Positions 54,028 to 63,063 of a DNA stretch of 64,000 bases are shown one piece after another (the stretch's first letter is position 1; each line of letters begins with the position of its first letter). The notes under the pieces were generated by a model. It saw only the letters and a list, made by a program, of their open reading frames with translations. It searched no databases and was not told the DNA's origin. Source of the stretch: SZUA-36 sp963759155. Its GTDB lineage: Bacteria; Pseudomonadota; Gammaproteobacteria; Xanthomonadales; SZUA-36. A program made the translations under genes and the position numbers. The stretch spans positions 186,001-250,000 of the forward strand of contig CAVWXX010000008.1 in assembly GCA_963759155.1 (NCBI GenBank). Direction: 5' to 3'.

Positions 54028-54603
54028 GTGAAAATGTGGCAGCAAGACAAGAAAGACTTGTCCGCCACCGAAAAGCGCTGGGTCGATCAGGCCCGGGCCG
54101 GTGACCGGCTTGCATTCGAGAAGCTTTACCGCAGTCATTGCGACAGGATTTATGGATTGTGCTGGCGTATGTGTGGTGGAGACAGTGCCCTGGCGGAAGA
54201 CATGGTACAGGAAGCGTTTGTCAGGGCATGGAACAAGCTTGATCTGTTTAAAGGTCAGAGCAAGTTTGGAACCTGGTTGCACCGTTTGACGGTCAATGTT
54301 GTATTAAGTGACCGTCGGATCCGTGTGAAGCGATTGCAACGCGAGCAGGAATTCAGCGGTGACATTGAACGTGTACAGGTAGGTGACCGGGATGTATTTG
54401 CGGGTTTGAGGAAGGATCTCGAAGCCGCCATAGCCGGGCTGCCGGAAAGAGCGAGGACGGTGCTGGTTTTATACGATATTGAAGGTTATCAGCATCAGGA
54501 AATTGCCGACATGACCGGTATGGCGGTCGGCTCCTCCAAGGCACAGTTACACCGTGCCCGGAAAATGGTTCAGGAAGTACTAAAGGACTCTGAAAGTATC
54601 TGA
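54028..54603 (+). CDS. ECF-type RNA polymerase sigma factor
   Basis: About 191 residues. Region 2: AFEKLYRSHCDRIYGLCWRMCGGDSALAEDMVQEAFVRAWNKLDLF (in part) and FGTWLHRLTVNVVLSDRRIR; region 4: LPERARTVLVLYDIEGYQHQEIADMTGMAVGSSKAQLHRAR (in part). GTG 54028 is chosen because GGGAGGA lies nine bases before it; the frame is open to ATG 54004. RpoE-like family. First gene of a three-gene operon with a putative anti-sigma factor and a DUF4097 protein. Confidence 0.9.
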   Translation: MKMWQQDKKDLSATEKRWVDQARAGDRLAFEKLYRSHCDRIYGLCWRMCGGDSALAEDMVQEAFVRAWNKLDLFKGQSKFGTWLHRLTVNVVLSDRRIRVKRLQREQEFSGDIERVQVGDRDVFAGLRKDLEAAIAGLPERARTVLVLYDIEGYQHQEIADMTGMAVGSSKAQLHRARKMVQEVLKDSESI

Positions 54604-54620
54604 AGGAAGTTGTGAGAGAT

Positions 54621-55160
54621 ATGAAAGAATCAGAATTACATAGCGCAATCGGGTCATTGCCCCGCAGCATGAGGCCACAACGGGATTTGTGGCCTGGCAT
54701 CAGCCAGCGGCTGGAGGCGGTTGGGCGCGAAGGCAATGTGGACGACAAGTCACCATTCTGGCGCAGGCCGGCCATGGCAGCAGCTGTTCTATTGGCATTG
54801 ACGACCGGTATCTTTATCGGACGCGGGATGGATGCGGGCCCCGCTGACCAGATGACACAAACCATGCAGCAGTACGCGTTGATCGGCACGGTGAAGGCAA
54901 CAGAGCTGGAATACCAGGCAGCCTTTAGTGAGTTGGTGCCACTTGATTATTCCGGCTTGCGGCTTGAAGGCGAAGAGCCGGACGCGCTACGTGGCAGTTG
55001 GGAGGCCCTGTTACAGGCAGAGTCCTCTCTTTTGGCGGCTTTACAGCAATACCCGTCAAACATCTATTTAAATGGAAAGTTGTTGGATTTAAGATCGCAA
55101 CAATTACAGTTCGTTAAACGACTGGCATTACTCGAACAAAATAACTGGAGAAGGACATGA
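54621..55160 (+). CDS. Putative anti-sigma factor (single-span membrane protein)
   Basis: 179 residues. A short N-terminal cytoplasmic part (MKESELHSAIGSLPRSMRPQRDLWPGISQRL), one membrane helix (MAAAVLLALTTGIFIGRGM, about residues 54-72) and a periplasmic helical part rich in glutamine and leucine. The topology and position after an ECF gene fit a membrane anti-sigma factor, but there is no zinc HxxxCxxC motif, so it is not a ZAS type. A GTG at 54612 is an alternative start. Overlaps the next gene by four bases. Confidence 0.65.
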   Translation: MKESELHSAIGSLPRSMRPQRDLWPGISQRLEAVGREGNVDDKSPFWRRPAMAAAVLLALTTGIFIGRGMDAGPADQMTQTMQQYALIGTVKATELEYQAAFSELVPLDYSGLRLEGEEPDALRGSWEALLQAESSLLAALQQYPSNIYLNGKLLDLRSQQLQFVKRLALLEQNNWRRT

Positions 55161-56035
55161 ACGCGGTATACCTGAAGATAACAGCGGTGGCATTGATGCT
55201 TGCATCAACAACCGTTTTTGCCGGGAAATCGGTGGATGAGCGCTGGGATATCGACGCTGATGCCATGGTTTCTATCGAAAATATCGCCGGACAAATTGAA
55301 GTACAGGGTTGGGACCGGAATGAAGCGCGACTGACAGGCGAACTCGGAAACAGCGTGGAAGAACTGGAAGTGAGCGCAAGCAGTTCCAGCCTGCAGATCA
55401 ATGTGGCAAACCGCAATGAAAGAAATGTGGATAACACTGAGCTGAGACTGATGATTCCGAAGGGCGCCAGCCTGGACGCTTCTGCTGTCAGCGCAGATAT
55501 AGATGTTTCAGGACTGGATAATGAGAAACTGACGGCATCTTCCGTCAGTGGTGATGTCGATGTCAGCGCTTCAAGTAACCGGGTTTCAATCGAGTCAGTC
55601 AGCGGTGATGTCGACTTCAATGGCTATACGCTGCGTGTTTCGGCCGAATCTGTTTCAGGTGACATCGTATTATCCGGCGTCTCCGGTGAAGTGTATGCGA
55701 CCACGGTCTCGGGCGATATGGAACTAAAGGCCGGTCAGATTGAAAGCGGGAAGATTGAAACAGTCTCAGGTGATGTGACAGCGAGTGCTGAAGTTTCTGA
55801 CAATGGCAAACTGGGTGTTGAGAGCATGAGTGGTGATGTGATCATTCTTTTACCGGCTTCACAGTCCGGTGTGTTTAAGGCCGAAAGCTTCAGCGGACGG
55901 ATCACGACGGACTTTGGTTCGGTTGATCGGGCGAAGCACGGTCCCGGCAGCTATTTGAAATACGTGGCCGGTAATGGTGGTGCTGAAATCCGGATTGAAA
56001 GTTTCAGTGGTAATATCAAGTTGAAACATGACTAA
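55157..56035 (+). CDS. Exported DUF4097-type beta-repeat protein
   Basis: 292 residues with a signal peptide ending near TTVFA. The mature protein is a beta-helix-like repeat: the motif S-V-S-G-D-V or close variants recurs about every 18-20 residues (SSVSGDVDVS, ESVSGDVDFN, ESVSGDIVLS, ETVSGDVTAS, ESMSGDVIIL, ESFSGRITTD, ESFSGNIKLK). DUF4097 proteins often follow sigma/anti-sigma pairs or PspC-like systems; molecular function unknown. Last gene of the operon, followed by a terminator. Confidence 0.85.
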   Translation: MNAVYLKITAVALMLASTTVFAGKSVDERWDIDADAMVSIENIAGQIEVQGWDRNEARLTGELGNSVEELEVSASSSSLQINVANRNERNVDNTELRLMIPKGASLDASAVSADIDVSGLDNEKLTASSVSGDVDVSASSNRVSIESVSGDVDFNGYTLRVSAESVSGDIVLSGVSGEVYATTVSGDMELKAGQIESGKIETVSGDVTASAEVSDNGKLGVESMSGDVIILLPASQSGVFKAESFSGRITTDFGSVDRAKHGPGSYLKYVAGNGGAEIRIESFSGNIKLKHD

Positions 56036-56058
56036 AAGCCCTGATGCACATATTTGTA

Positions 56059-56087
56059 AAAAACCCGGTGAAAGCCGGGTTTTTTTT
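56059..56087 (+). terminator. Rho-independent terminator of the ECF operon
   Basis: AAACCCGG / CCGGGTTT stem with a 6-base loop (TGAAAG) and a run of eight or more T, 24 bases after the DUF4097 gene. Confidence 0.9.
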
Positions 56088-56268
56088 GACAGCCAACTCA
56101 TGTGTGTCAATCAAGCACGCCATTTAACATTTCCACAAAGTCAGTTTGTTAAGATATTAGTTAAGTAGTTGTAAACACCCTCCATCCTTTGGCCATATCC
56201 AGCAAAATTTAGATAATCAGGTACTTAAGTGCACCTGGACGGCGGCTAAAAAAAGGGTGCTTTTTGAT

Positions 56269-56288
56269 TTAAATTAATGTAAATTTAA
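56269..56288. repeat. AT-rich inverted repeat in the long leader of the TonB receptor gene
   Basis: TTAAATT and AATTTAA separated by six bases. The whole gap 56088-56446 (about 360 bases) has no gene and is AT-rich; it also holds CAGGT-ACTTAAGTGC-ACCTG (around 56219-56237). It probably carries the receptor promoter and regulator sites, but I see no convincing -35/-10 pair. Confidence 0.4.
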
Positions 56289-56446
56289 CATCTGTGACTA
56301 TGTCTTAAGCCTAAAATAGCAATCTTCCTGATAAGTTGTTGATTTTATTGTTGTTGTTTTAGGTGGTAAAAAGCCGTCATTAGTTTTTGGTCGTAACAAA
56401 CCAAGAGCCAGTGACAAAAAAATTGTTAAATCTAGGAGAAATAGTA

Positions 56447-59296
56447 ATGCAACATAAAAAGCTACTGAGTCTCGCGGTAACATCCGCATTAGGACTTACA
56501 GCGTCGTTGATGGCCACCGGAGTTGCCGTGGCGCAGGAAGATCAAGACGAAAATGCTGAAGATATGTTAGAAGAAGTGATCGTAACCGGTTCACGTATCG
56601 CGACAGTAGACGGCTTTGGCCGCACCAGCCCCGTGACTGTAGTCGGAATGGACGAAATTGAGTCTACCGGCCTGACCCGTGTTGAAGATATCTTGAATAC
56701 TCTTCCACAGGTTGAAACCGGCCTGCATTCTTTTGATGCGAATGGTATCTCAGGTACAGCCTCTATCGATCTTCGTGGTCTGGGTGCTAACCGTACCTTG
56801 GTACTGATGAACGGTCGTCGTTTCCCACCTGGTGGCGTAAGTGCAATTGCAGTTGACGTTAACCAGATTCCTTCCGCCATGATTGAGCGTGTAGAAGTAC
56901 TGACCGGTGGTGCATCAGCCACTTACGGTGCTGACGCTGTGGCAGGTGTTGTTAACTTCATCATGCGTCGTGTGACGGGTGTTGAAATCAGTGCAGGTAT
57001 CAGTGGTTACCAGCATGACAACGACAACAAGTTCATTCAGAACCTGATGGATCAGAAAGGTTTTGAATATCCTACAGGTGGCTCCGGCATCGACGGTCAG
57101 GCTTATAACGTTGAACTCGTTATCGGCGGTGACTTTGCTGATGGCCGTGGTAATGCGACTATTTATGGTACATGGCGTCAGAACCAGGAATTGCTGCAGG
57201 GCGAACGTGATTACTCAAGCTGTGCATTAAGCAATAGCGCAACATCATGCGGTGGTTCCAGTACTGCTGTTGTTCCAAACTTCTTCATTGCTCCACAGGT
57301 TGACGGTGTATCTGATTACAGCGTTTCCGAGTGGATGTCATTGCAGCCAGACGGCTCTTTGCAACCTTATGATGGTACCAACATCTATAATTATGGTCCT
57401 ATCAACCACTTCATGCGCCCTGATGAGCGCTGGTCTCTCGGTGCGTTTGTTGATTATGAAATCAATGAACACGCGATTGCTTACCTGGAAACAAACTTTG
57501 CAAATGACCGTACTTTTGGTCAGATCGCTGAATCAGGTACTTTCTACGCTGCTGAATACTCACTTCCATTGGACAACACTGTATTCCCGGATCAGTTCCG
57601 TGATGCTTTGACAGCACAATGGCCGGGTTATGACCAGTTTGGTATTTACATCGGTAAACGTAATGTTGAAGGTGGCCCACGTCGCCAGGACTTCAACCAT
57701 AGCGCTTTCCGTATCGTAGGTGGTTTGAAAGGCGCTATCAACGATAACTGGGACTATGATGTGTCCTACCTGTATGGTGCTTCCGATTCCAGCCAGTCTT
57801 ACCAAAATGATATGTTGACTCAGAGCATCGGTGTTGCCGTTGATGGTGATGCTTGTGCTGCGACTGCTGGTTGTATTCCTTATGAAGTATTCACCTACCA
57901 GGGTGTTACACCAGAAGCTGCTTCCGCACTTCTTGGTACAGCTATTTCTGTTGGTAATACATCAACCCGTGTTATTAATGGTTATGTAACTGGTGATACC
58001 GGTTGGAACCTCGGTAATGCCGATTCCATCATGGTTGCTGGTGGTTTTGAACATCGTACAGAAGGTTACACACGTATCTCTGATACCACTTTCCAAACCG
58101 GCGCATTGGCTGGCCAGGGTGGACCAACAACGGGTGTTGACGGTTCTTACAACGTTCTGGAGTTCTTTGGCGAAGCCAACATTCCTCTGTTGACTAACGT
58201 GAAGGGTGCCCAGGCGCTTAACCTCGATCTCGCTTATCGTTATTCAGATTACAGCACCAGTGGTGGCGTTAGCACTTACCGTGCCGGCTTTAACTGGCAG
58301 CCTATTGATCTGTTGAGCGTACGTGTTGGTTATAACCGCGCTGTTCGTGCTCCTAACGTTGCTGAACTGTTCTCTACCCAGTCACTGGGTCTGTGGAGTG
58401 GTGTTGATCCATGTGCGGGTGATAGCCCGGTTCAAACTGCGGCACAATGTGCTAATTCAGGTGTAACACCTGCGCAGTATGGCAACATTTCAGAAAGCCC
58501 TGCTGGTCAGTATAACGGCCTGTTTGGTGGTAACCCGTTGCTTGATCCGGAAAAGGCTGATACCTGGACTGCTGGTATCATCATCAACCCAATGGACACC
58601 ATGACGATTTCTGTCGATTACTGGAACATCGCCATTGATGACACCATCAGCAATATTGGTGCCACGACAATTCTTGAGCAGTGTGGTGTGTTTGGTCAGT
58701 TATGTGATCAGATCATCCGTAGCCCAAGTGGTAACATCTGGCAGGGTACTGCCGGTTATGTTGTCGATACGACGATCAACCTTGGTGAAAACAAGTGGGA
58801 AGGTATCGATTTGGCCTTTGTATGGTCAGTTGAAGGCTTGGGCGGCACATGGAATACCAACATGATTGGTACCTACATGATGACCAAGGAAGTTACGTCT
58901 ATTCCTGGTGATAACACCTCACAATACGATTGCACGGGTGTTATCAGTACACGTTGTTTCCCAACACCTGATTGGCGTCACACCGCTTCCGTTCAGTATG
59001 ATTCGAACGAATGGTGGTCAATGACATTAAGGTGGCGTTACTTCATGGGTGTTGATTATGATGGTTCAACCGACACGATCGCTCAGAAGAACATGAGTAA
59101 AGATCAGAACTATGTCGATTTGAGCGCCAGGTTCCAGTTCATGGAAAATCATGACCTCACTATTGGTATTAACAATATCTTTGATAAAGAGCCACCGATG
59201 GTTGGTGGTACTCTGACTACCAATGCAAACACGATTGCAGGTTACTACGACACACTGGGTCGTTACCTGTTCGCGAATGCAACTTTCCGTTTCTAA
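56447..59296 (+). CDS. TonB-dependent outer-membrane receptor
   Basis: 949 residues. Signal peptide MQHKKLLSLAVTSALGLTAS to about GVAVA, an acidic linker, then the EEVIVTGSRI segment that precedes the plug domain (TGLTRVEDILNTLPQ, SIDLRGLGANRTLVLMNGRRFPP, RVEVLTGGASATYGADAVAGVVNFI, all in part) and a 22-strand barrel ending in the aromatic YLFANATFRF. Substrate unknown; this group takes up carbohydrates, peptides or metal complexes. ATG 56447 has AGGAG; the frame is open to 56387. The gene uses more U-ending codons (GGU, GCU, GUU) than its neighbours, as expected for high expression. Confidence 0.94.
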   Translation: MQHKKLLSLAVTSALGLTASLMATGVAVAQEDQDENAEDMLEEVIVTGSRIATVDGFGRTSPVTVVGMDEIESTGLTRVEDILNTLPQVETGLHSFDANGISGTASIDLRGLGANRTLVLMNGRRFPPGGVSAIAVDVNQIPSAMIERVEVLTGGASATYGADAVAGVVNFIMRRVTGVEISAGISGYQHDNDNKFIQNLMDQKGFEYPTGGSGIDGQAYNVELVIGGDFADGRGNATIYGTWRQNQELLQGERDYSSCALSNSATSCGGSSTAVVPNFFIAPQVDGVSDYSVSEWMSLQPDGSLQPYDGTNIYNYGPINHFMRPDERWSLGAFVDYEINEHAIAYLETNFANDRTFGQIAESGTFYAAEYSLPLDNTVFPDQFRDALTAQWPGYDQFGIYIGKRNVEGGPRRQDFNHSAFRIVGGLKGAINDNWDYDVSYLYGASDSSQSYQNDMLTQSIGVAVDGDACAATAGCIPYEVFTYQGVTPEAASALLGTAISVGNTSTRVINGYVTGDTGWNLGNADSIMVAGGFEHRTEGYTRISDTTFQTGALAGQGGPTTGVDGSYNVLEFFGEANIPLLTNVKGAQALNLDLAYRYSDYSTSGGVSTYRAGFNWQPIDLLSVRVGYNRAVRAPNVAELFSTQSLGLWSGVDPCAGDSPVQTAAQCANSGVTPAQYGNISESPAGQYNGLFGGNPLLDPEKADTWTAGIIINPMDTMTISVDYWNIAIDDTISNIGATTILEQCGVFGQLCDQIIRSPSGNIWQGTAGYVVDTTINLGENKWEGIDLAFVWSVEGLGGTWNTNMIGTYMMTKEVTSIPGDNTSQYDCTGVISTRCFPTPDWRHTASVQYDSNEWWSMTLRWRYFMGVDYDGSTDTIAQKNMSKDQNYVDLSARFQFMENHDLTIGINNIFDKEPPMVGGTLTTNANTIAGYYDTLGRYLFANATFRF

Positions 59297-59319
59297 GTCA
59301 TAAGAAACAAGCTAGAACT

Positions 59320-59348
59320 GAAAGCGGGCCTTTGGCCCGCTTTCTTTT
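59320..59348 (+). terminator. Rho-independent terminator after the TonB receptor
   Basis: Stem AAAGCGGGCC / GGCCCGCTTT with a 3-base loop followed by CTTTT, 24 bases after the stop codon. Confidence 0.88.
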
Positions 59349-59403
59349 GGGCGATAGAAAAAGTACTCTTGGCGCTCTTTCATAAAAGGTGTCTCCTGCT
59401 TCA

Positions 59404-60876
59404 ATGAGCAAAGGTCCTGATATACAGTCACTGTTACAACAGGCTGGAAATAATCTGTCCGCAATTGATCAGATTGCAAATTTCCTCTATCAAAGGCGGT
59501 CTCCTTTGGAGCCCGTTCTGCGAGCCTATAAAAACTATCTGCGTCATCATCCAGGCTCCGCAAATGCGGCGTTTAATTATGCTTTCTACCTTTCAAAAGA
59601 CGGTAGCTTTGAAGCTGCTGTCAGCATGTACCGCAAGGCACTCATGCTCGGAATTGATACACCCGAGGAAGTACATCTCAATATTGCCAATATCTTTATG
59701 GACCATCTGAAGAACAATGAGGAGGCAAAGGCCCACTTGTCACAGGCTCTGATAATTAATCCAAATTATGCCAGCGCCTATTACAACCTGGGTAATTTGG
59801 CGGAACAGGAAGGCGACAGAATAGAAGCCTGCCATTGCTTCGAAAGCTGCATTAGCTTTGATCCGTCCAATGAAACAGCACTGGCACGCCTGGCCGACGC
59901 TCATGTTTTTGTAGATTTGGATGACCCATTACTGGTCAGGCTGGCATCGGTGGCTCAAAACAGCCGAAATATTGACGTGCATTACTCGATCGGACGGGTA
60001 TATGAACAAATGGCTCAGTATGATTTGGCCTGGCGACATTTCTCCAGGGCCAACCAACTTGATAAACTGACCTTGCCCGCTTACAACCGGGCAGTTACCG
60101 ACGATATTTTTCAAAGAATAATGTCACAGTGTGATCGCCAATGGCTAAAGCACTACCAGGGCGTGTCAGACGATTGCGTCTTTATCTGTGGCATGTTTCG
60201 CACCGGGTCAACGCTTTTGGAACAGGTTCTGGCTGCACACCCACACTTTTCTGCCGGTGGCGAGAGTGAGTTTTTCCCACGCCTCGTGGCCAATGAGTTT
60301 CCTGGTTACCCAACTGGCCTGGATAGCTTTACGGTTGAAAAAGCCAACTCATGGAAAATAAAACATGGTGCACAGCAAAGTAAGCTTTTTGGAGATGCTG
60401 TCAGGGTAACTGACAAGCGACCGGATAATTTTCTGTACATCGGGCTTATAAAGGCTGTTTTGCCTTCGGCAAAGTTCGTGGTCACAGAGCGGGACTGGCG
60501 TGACGTGGCAACTTCGGTCTTTTCAACACGCCTTGGGCCGGGGCAAAATTACGCGACAAGTCTTGAAGACATTCACCATTACATTGACCTTCAGCGAGAC
60601 CTCATTGACCACTGGCAATCAATCCTGGGTTCGGATTTAATACGTATCCACTACGAAGACCTGGTTACCCGACCACAAGAAACAATAAGTGGCTTATTGG
60701 GAAACCTGGGAGAGGCATGGGATGAGCGCTGTCTGTCTTTCAATCAACTGAAAAACACGGTACAAACCGCAAGCGTGTGGCAGGTCAGAGAGCCACTACA
60801 CGCAAAATCGGTAGGTCGTTGGGCGCATTACCAACCGCACTTTGAAAAAGCTTTCGGTACTAATTCAGTTCTCTAA
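59404..60876 (+). CDS. TPR-domain sulfotransferase family protein
   Basis: About 490 residues. Residues 1-230 are tetratricopeptide repeats (PNYASAYYNLGNLAEQEGDRIEA and similar). The C-terminal half is a sulfotransferase domain: the PAPS 5'-phosphosulfate loop is in FICGMFRTGSTLLEQVL, the 3'-phosphate region in FVVTERDWRDVATSVFSTRLG and the substrate glutamate region in IHYEDLV. ATG 59404 chosen; GTG 59389 is in frame. Such TPR-sulfotransferases are often encoded next to TonB-dependent receptors in marine gammaproteobacteria, as here; the acceptor is unknown. Confidence 0.9.
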   Translation: MSKGPDIQSLLQQAGNNLSAIDQIANFLYQRRSPLEPVLRAYKNYLRHHPGSANAAFNYAFYLSKDGSFEAAVSMYRKALMLGIDTPEEVHLNIANIFMDHLKNNEEAKAHLSQALIINPNYASAYYNLGNLAEQEGDRIEACHCFESCISFDPSNETALARLADAHVFVDLDDPLLVRLASVAQNSRNIDVHYSIGRVYEQMAQYDLAWRHFSRANQLDKLTLPAYNRAVTDDIFQRIMSQCDRQWLKHYQGVSDDCVFICGMFRTGSTLLEQVLAAHPHFSAGGESEFFPRLVANEFPGYPTGLDSFTVEKANSWKIKHGAQQSKLFGDAVRVTDKRPDNFLYIGLIKAVLPSAKFVVTERDWRDVATSVFSTRLGPGQNYATSLEDIHHYIDLQRDLIDHWQSILGSDLIRIHYEDLVTRPQETISGLLGNLGEAWDERCLSFNQLKNTVQTASVWQVREPLHAKSVGRWAHYQPHFEKAFGTNSVL

Positions 60877-60910
60877 AACCGCTCACCCTGGCTCGTGGCC
60901 TTGTTAGTGA

Positions 60911-62137
60911 CTAGTTATTCTCTTTTTTATCAGGGTCAACATCAGGCTCTGGTTCGACTGCCACTTCACCCAATTCCTCGATCGTTACTGTTGCGTTCTT
61001 CATGTTGGTGGCTTCCCGTGCAAGGTTGATGGCTTGCAGTTGAGTTAGCAGGTCCACGCTGAATCGGCTAACCGGTCGGGTTTTCGTTGCCAATGCCACA
61101 GATCCATAGCCTGCGGCAGCGCCCATGGTCCCCCCACCATCCATGGGTACAGTGCTTTTTACGGCATCCAGCATGGCAGCGTTATTGGTCGCAAAAGAAG
61201 CACCCATATCACGATAGGTTCCACCAAGGTCGGTTACGGTCCAGTCGGTAATGTTTGGTTTCAATGTTGACGCTGACTGTAGCTCTCTCTTTTCGTAGCT
61301 ATCAAGAAAAGTCTCTAAGTGGGTAGATAAATCTGATTTAAAATCAGGGAAATAAGCCCGATTACGATCATAGAGGCTGGACACTCGAAAGACTTTTTCA
61401 TCCTGGCTATAGGTGCCGCGATTGGAGTTGATAAATTCACTGGCATTATTCGTCAGGGCACGATATACGTCCGCACCGGTATAGGCTCTTTTGCGTATGT
61501 TCGGACCACCGATATTGCCCTGGTAAAGGCCATACATGATTAACGGGTCGTTATCATAGTTCTGTTTCAGAATGGTGTGCTGAATATCGTTCAGGCTCAG
61601 TGGTATACCCGCTACGTTTAGAATTTTTTTTGACAGAATTGAGTTCTTGCCTACCAGTAACTTTTTAAGGTTTCGTTTGGGGTATACCTTGATGATTTCA
61701 TTCAGGACAGTGACGTTATAGAGATTTAACCAGTAGGCCAATTGCTCGTCCCGGTTAAAATACTTCATTGCGGCCCCGGTTGGTACTTCCTCAAGGCTTT
61801 TTTGGATGCCTATAAGCACGGCCCGGGCTTCGTCGTTATTATCAAATGTTTCGTAATAGAACCGGTTGCCCTCATTCATGGTGGTTCTTTTTACAGTGGT
61901 CTTCATACGCGTGCCGGTGGCAGCCCGTGTGGGAGCAGCTTTCTCACGGGTTGAACGGCCAACATCTACAACTGCCATCTTTAGAATATCTGTCAAATCG
62001 GAATAATCGATCGTGTATTTGGAGTCCGCGTCAAACTCCCGGAATGGCTCGGGGACTTCAGTGTCCGCGGCAATCGTTACACCACATACTGCCAAAAGCC
62101 CAAAACCAAGTAGAATAGCTGAAAAATATAGCCTCAT
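60911..62137 (-). CDS. Exported DUF547 protein
   Basis: About 408 residues from ATG 62137 (signal peptide MRLYFSAILLGFGLLAVCG to TIAAD). The DUF547 core includes YFNRDEQLAYWLNLYNVTVLNEI and LSLNDIQHTILKQNYDNDPLIMYGLYQGNIGGPNIRKRAYTG (in part), a fold suspected to be a cysteine-protease-like or transglutaminase-like relative, but no catalytic cysteine is obvious here. The C-terminus is acidic and repetitive (VEPEPDVDPDKK). GTG 62143 is an alternative start. Faces the TPR-sulfotransferase tail-to-tail. Confidence 0.82.
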   Translation of the reverse strand: MRLYFSAILLGFGLLAVCGVTIAADTEVPEPFREFDADSKYTIDYSDLTDILKMAVVDVGRSTREKAAPTRAATGTRMKTTVKRTTMNEGNRFYYETFDNNDEARAVLIGIQKSLEEVPTGAAMKYFNRDEQLAYWLNLYNVTVLNEIIKVYPKRNLKKLLVGKNSILSKKILNVAGIPLSLNDIQHTILKQNYDNDPLIMYGLYQGNIGGPNIRKRAYTGADVYRALTNNASEFINSNRGTYSQDEKVFRVSSLYDRNRAYFPDFKSDLSTHLETFLDSYEKRELQSASTLKPNITDWTVTDLGGTYRDMGASFATNNAAMLDAVKSTVPMDGGGTMGAAAGYGSVALATKTRPVSRFSVDLLTQLQAINLAREATNMKNATVTIEELGEVAVEPEPDVDPDKKENN

Positions 62138-62394
62138 TGTCACGATAACTCCTGATGTTGATAGAAGATTACAACATAAAACGCTGAAGGAGGATACATA
62201 GCGGAGCATGGTTAACGACCTGAAGAAGGAAAATTACGACTAAAGGTACTGTATGGAAGTTGAATAAACTCCGGAATGGCACAGGCAAACTCAATCAAGG
62301 GCATAATACGCAAAATGCTGATCAAAGCGCGCGTATCTGATAACCTGTAAAAAGATGAGTCTGATCCGTTTCTGATTGTTGAAGCAATACATCG

Positions 62395-62421
62395 GCCCGG
62401 TTGATGCCGGGCATTATTTTT
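62395..62421 (+). terminator. Terminator-like hairpin just before the 62438 gene
   Basis: 6-bp GC stem GCCCGG / CCGGGC with loop TTGATG and ATTATTTTT after it, ending 17 bases before the next start codon. No plus-strand gene lies between it and 60876, so it either ends an unseen short transcript in 62210-62394 or attenuates the following gene. Confidence 0.55.
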
Positions 62422-62437
62422 GGGAAGAGTATTGAAA

Positions 62438-63061
62438 ATGAAATCCTTGTTGCAAAAAGCTGTGGCAGTGCCGTTTTTCAGCACACTACTGATTAGTTTG
62501 AGTGTGTCTCAAATGTTCATGCTGCCTTTGCTGGCGGATGAGTTGGTAAATATCACTGATATCAAAGGTTGTCGTGGGATTAAAAGCGACATAGAGCGCC
62601 TGTCTTGTTATGACACGGTTAACGACGGCGGTGTTTTCAATGAGGAGAAACAGCGAGAGGTGCGGGTAGAAGACTTTGGAAGCGAAACAATGCCAAAGGC
62701 ACCTCCACCTGAGCCGGCACCAGCACCTGTGTCAGCACCAGCGCCAGTAACCACGACGGACTCTTCAAGTGCACCAGTATCCGAACCTGTAGCTGAAGTG
62801 ACACCGGTACAAGAGGCAGCGCCTGCAGCAGGGAAAGTCATTTCTGCAGATGAGTTGGATGTCACGATTGTAAGGCTTAAAAAGGGAAATGGTGGTATCT
62901 ATTATTTCCAAACCTCAGAAGGTCAGGTCTGGAAGCAGCAAAATGCCGTGTCATGGAATATAAAGGCACCGTTTGACGCGAGAATAAAAAGGGGTTTGCT
63001 GAATTCCTTCTTCCTGATACACGAAGGTGGCAAATCGACCCGGATTAAACGTGTGAAGTAA
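62438..63061 (+). CDS. Secreted protein with CxxI...RLxCYD motif
   Basis: About 207 residues. Signal peptide (MKSLLQKAVAVPFFSTLLIS to about LLADE), then the motif CRGIKSDIERLSCYD seen in many small proteobacterial exported proteins of unknown role, a linker of proline, alanine, serine and threonine (about 80-125), and a C-terminal beta domain (VTIVRLKKGNGGIYYFQTSEGQVW). ATG 62438 is preceded by GGAAGAG; an in-frame TTG at 62420 is less likely. Followed three bases later by the esterase gene, so probably co-transcribed. Confidence 0.75.
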   Translation: MKSLLQKAVAVPFFSTLLISLSVSQMFMLPLLADELVNITDIKGCRGIKSDIERLSCYDTVNDGGVFNEEKQREVRVEDFGSETMPKAPPPEPAPAPVSAPAPVTTTDSSSAPVSEPVAEVTPVQEAAPAAGKVISADELDVTIVRLKKGNGGIYYFQTSEGQVWKQQNAVSWNIKAPFDARIKRGLLNSFFLIHEGGKSTRIKRVK

Positions 63062-63063
63062 AG

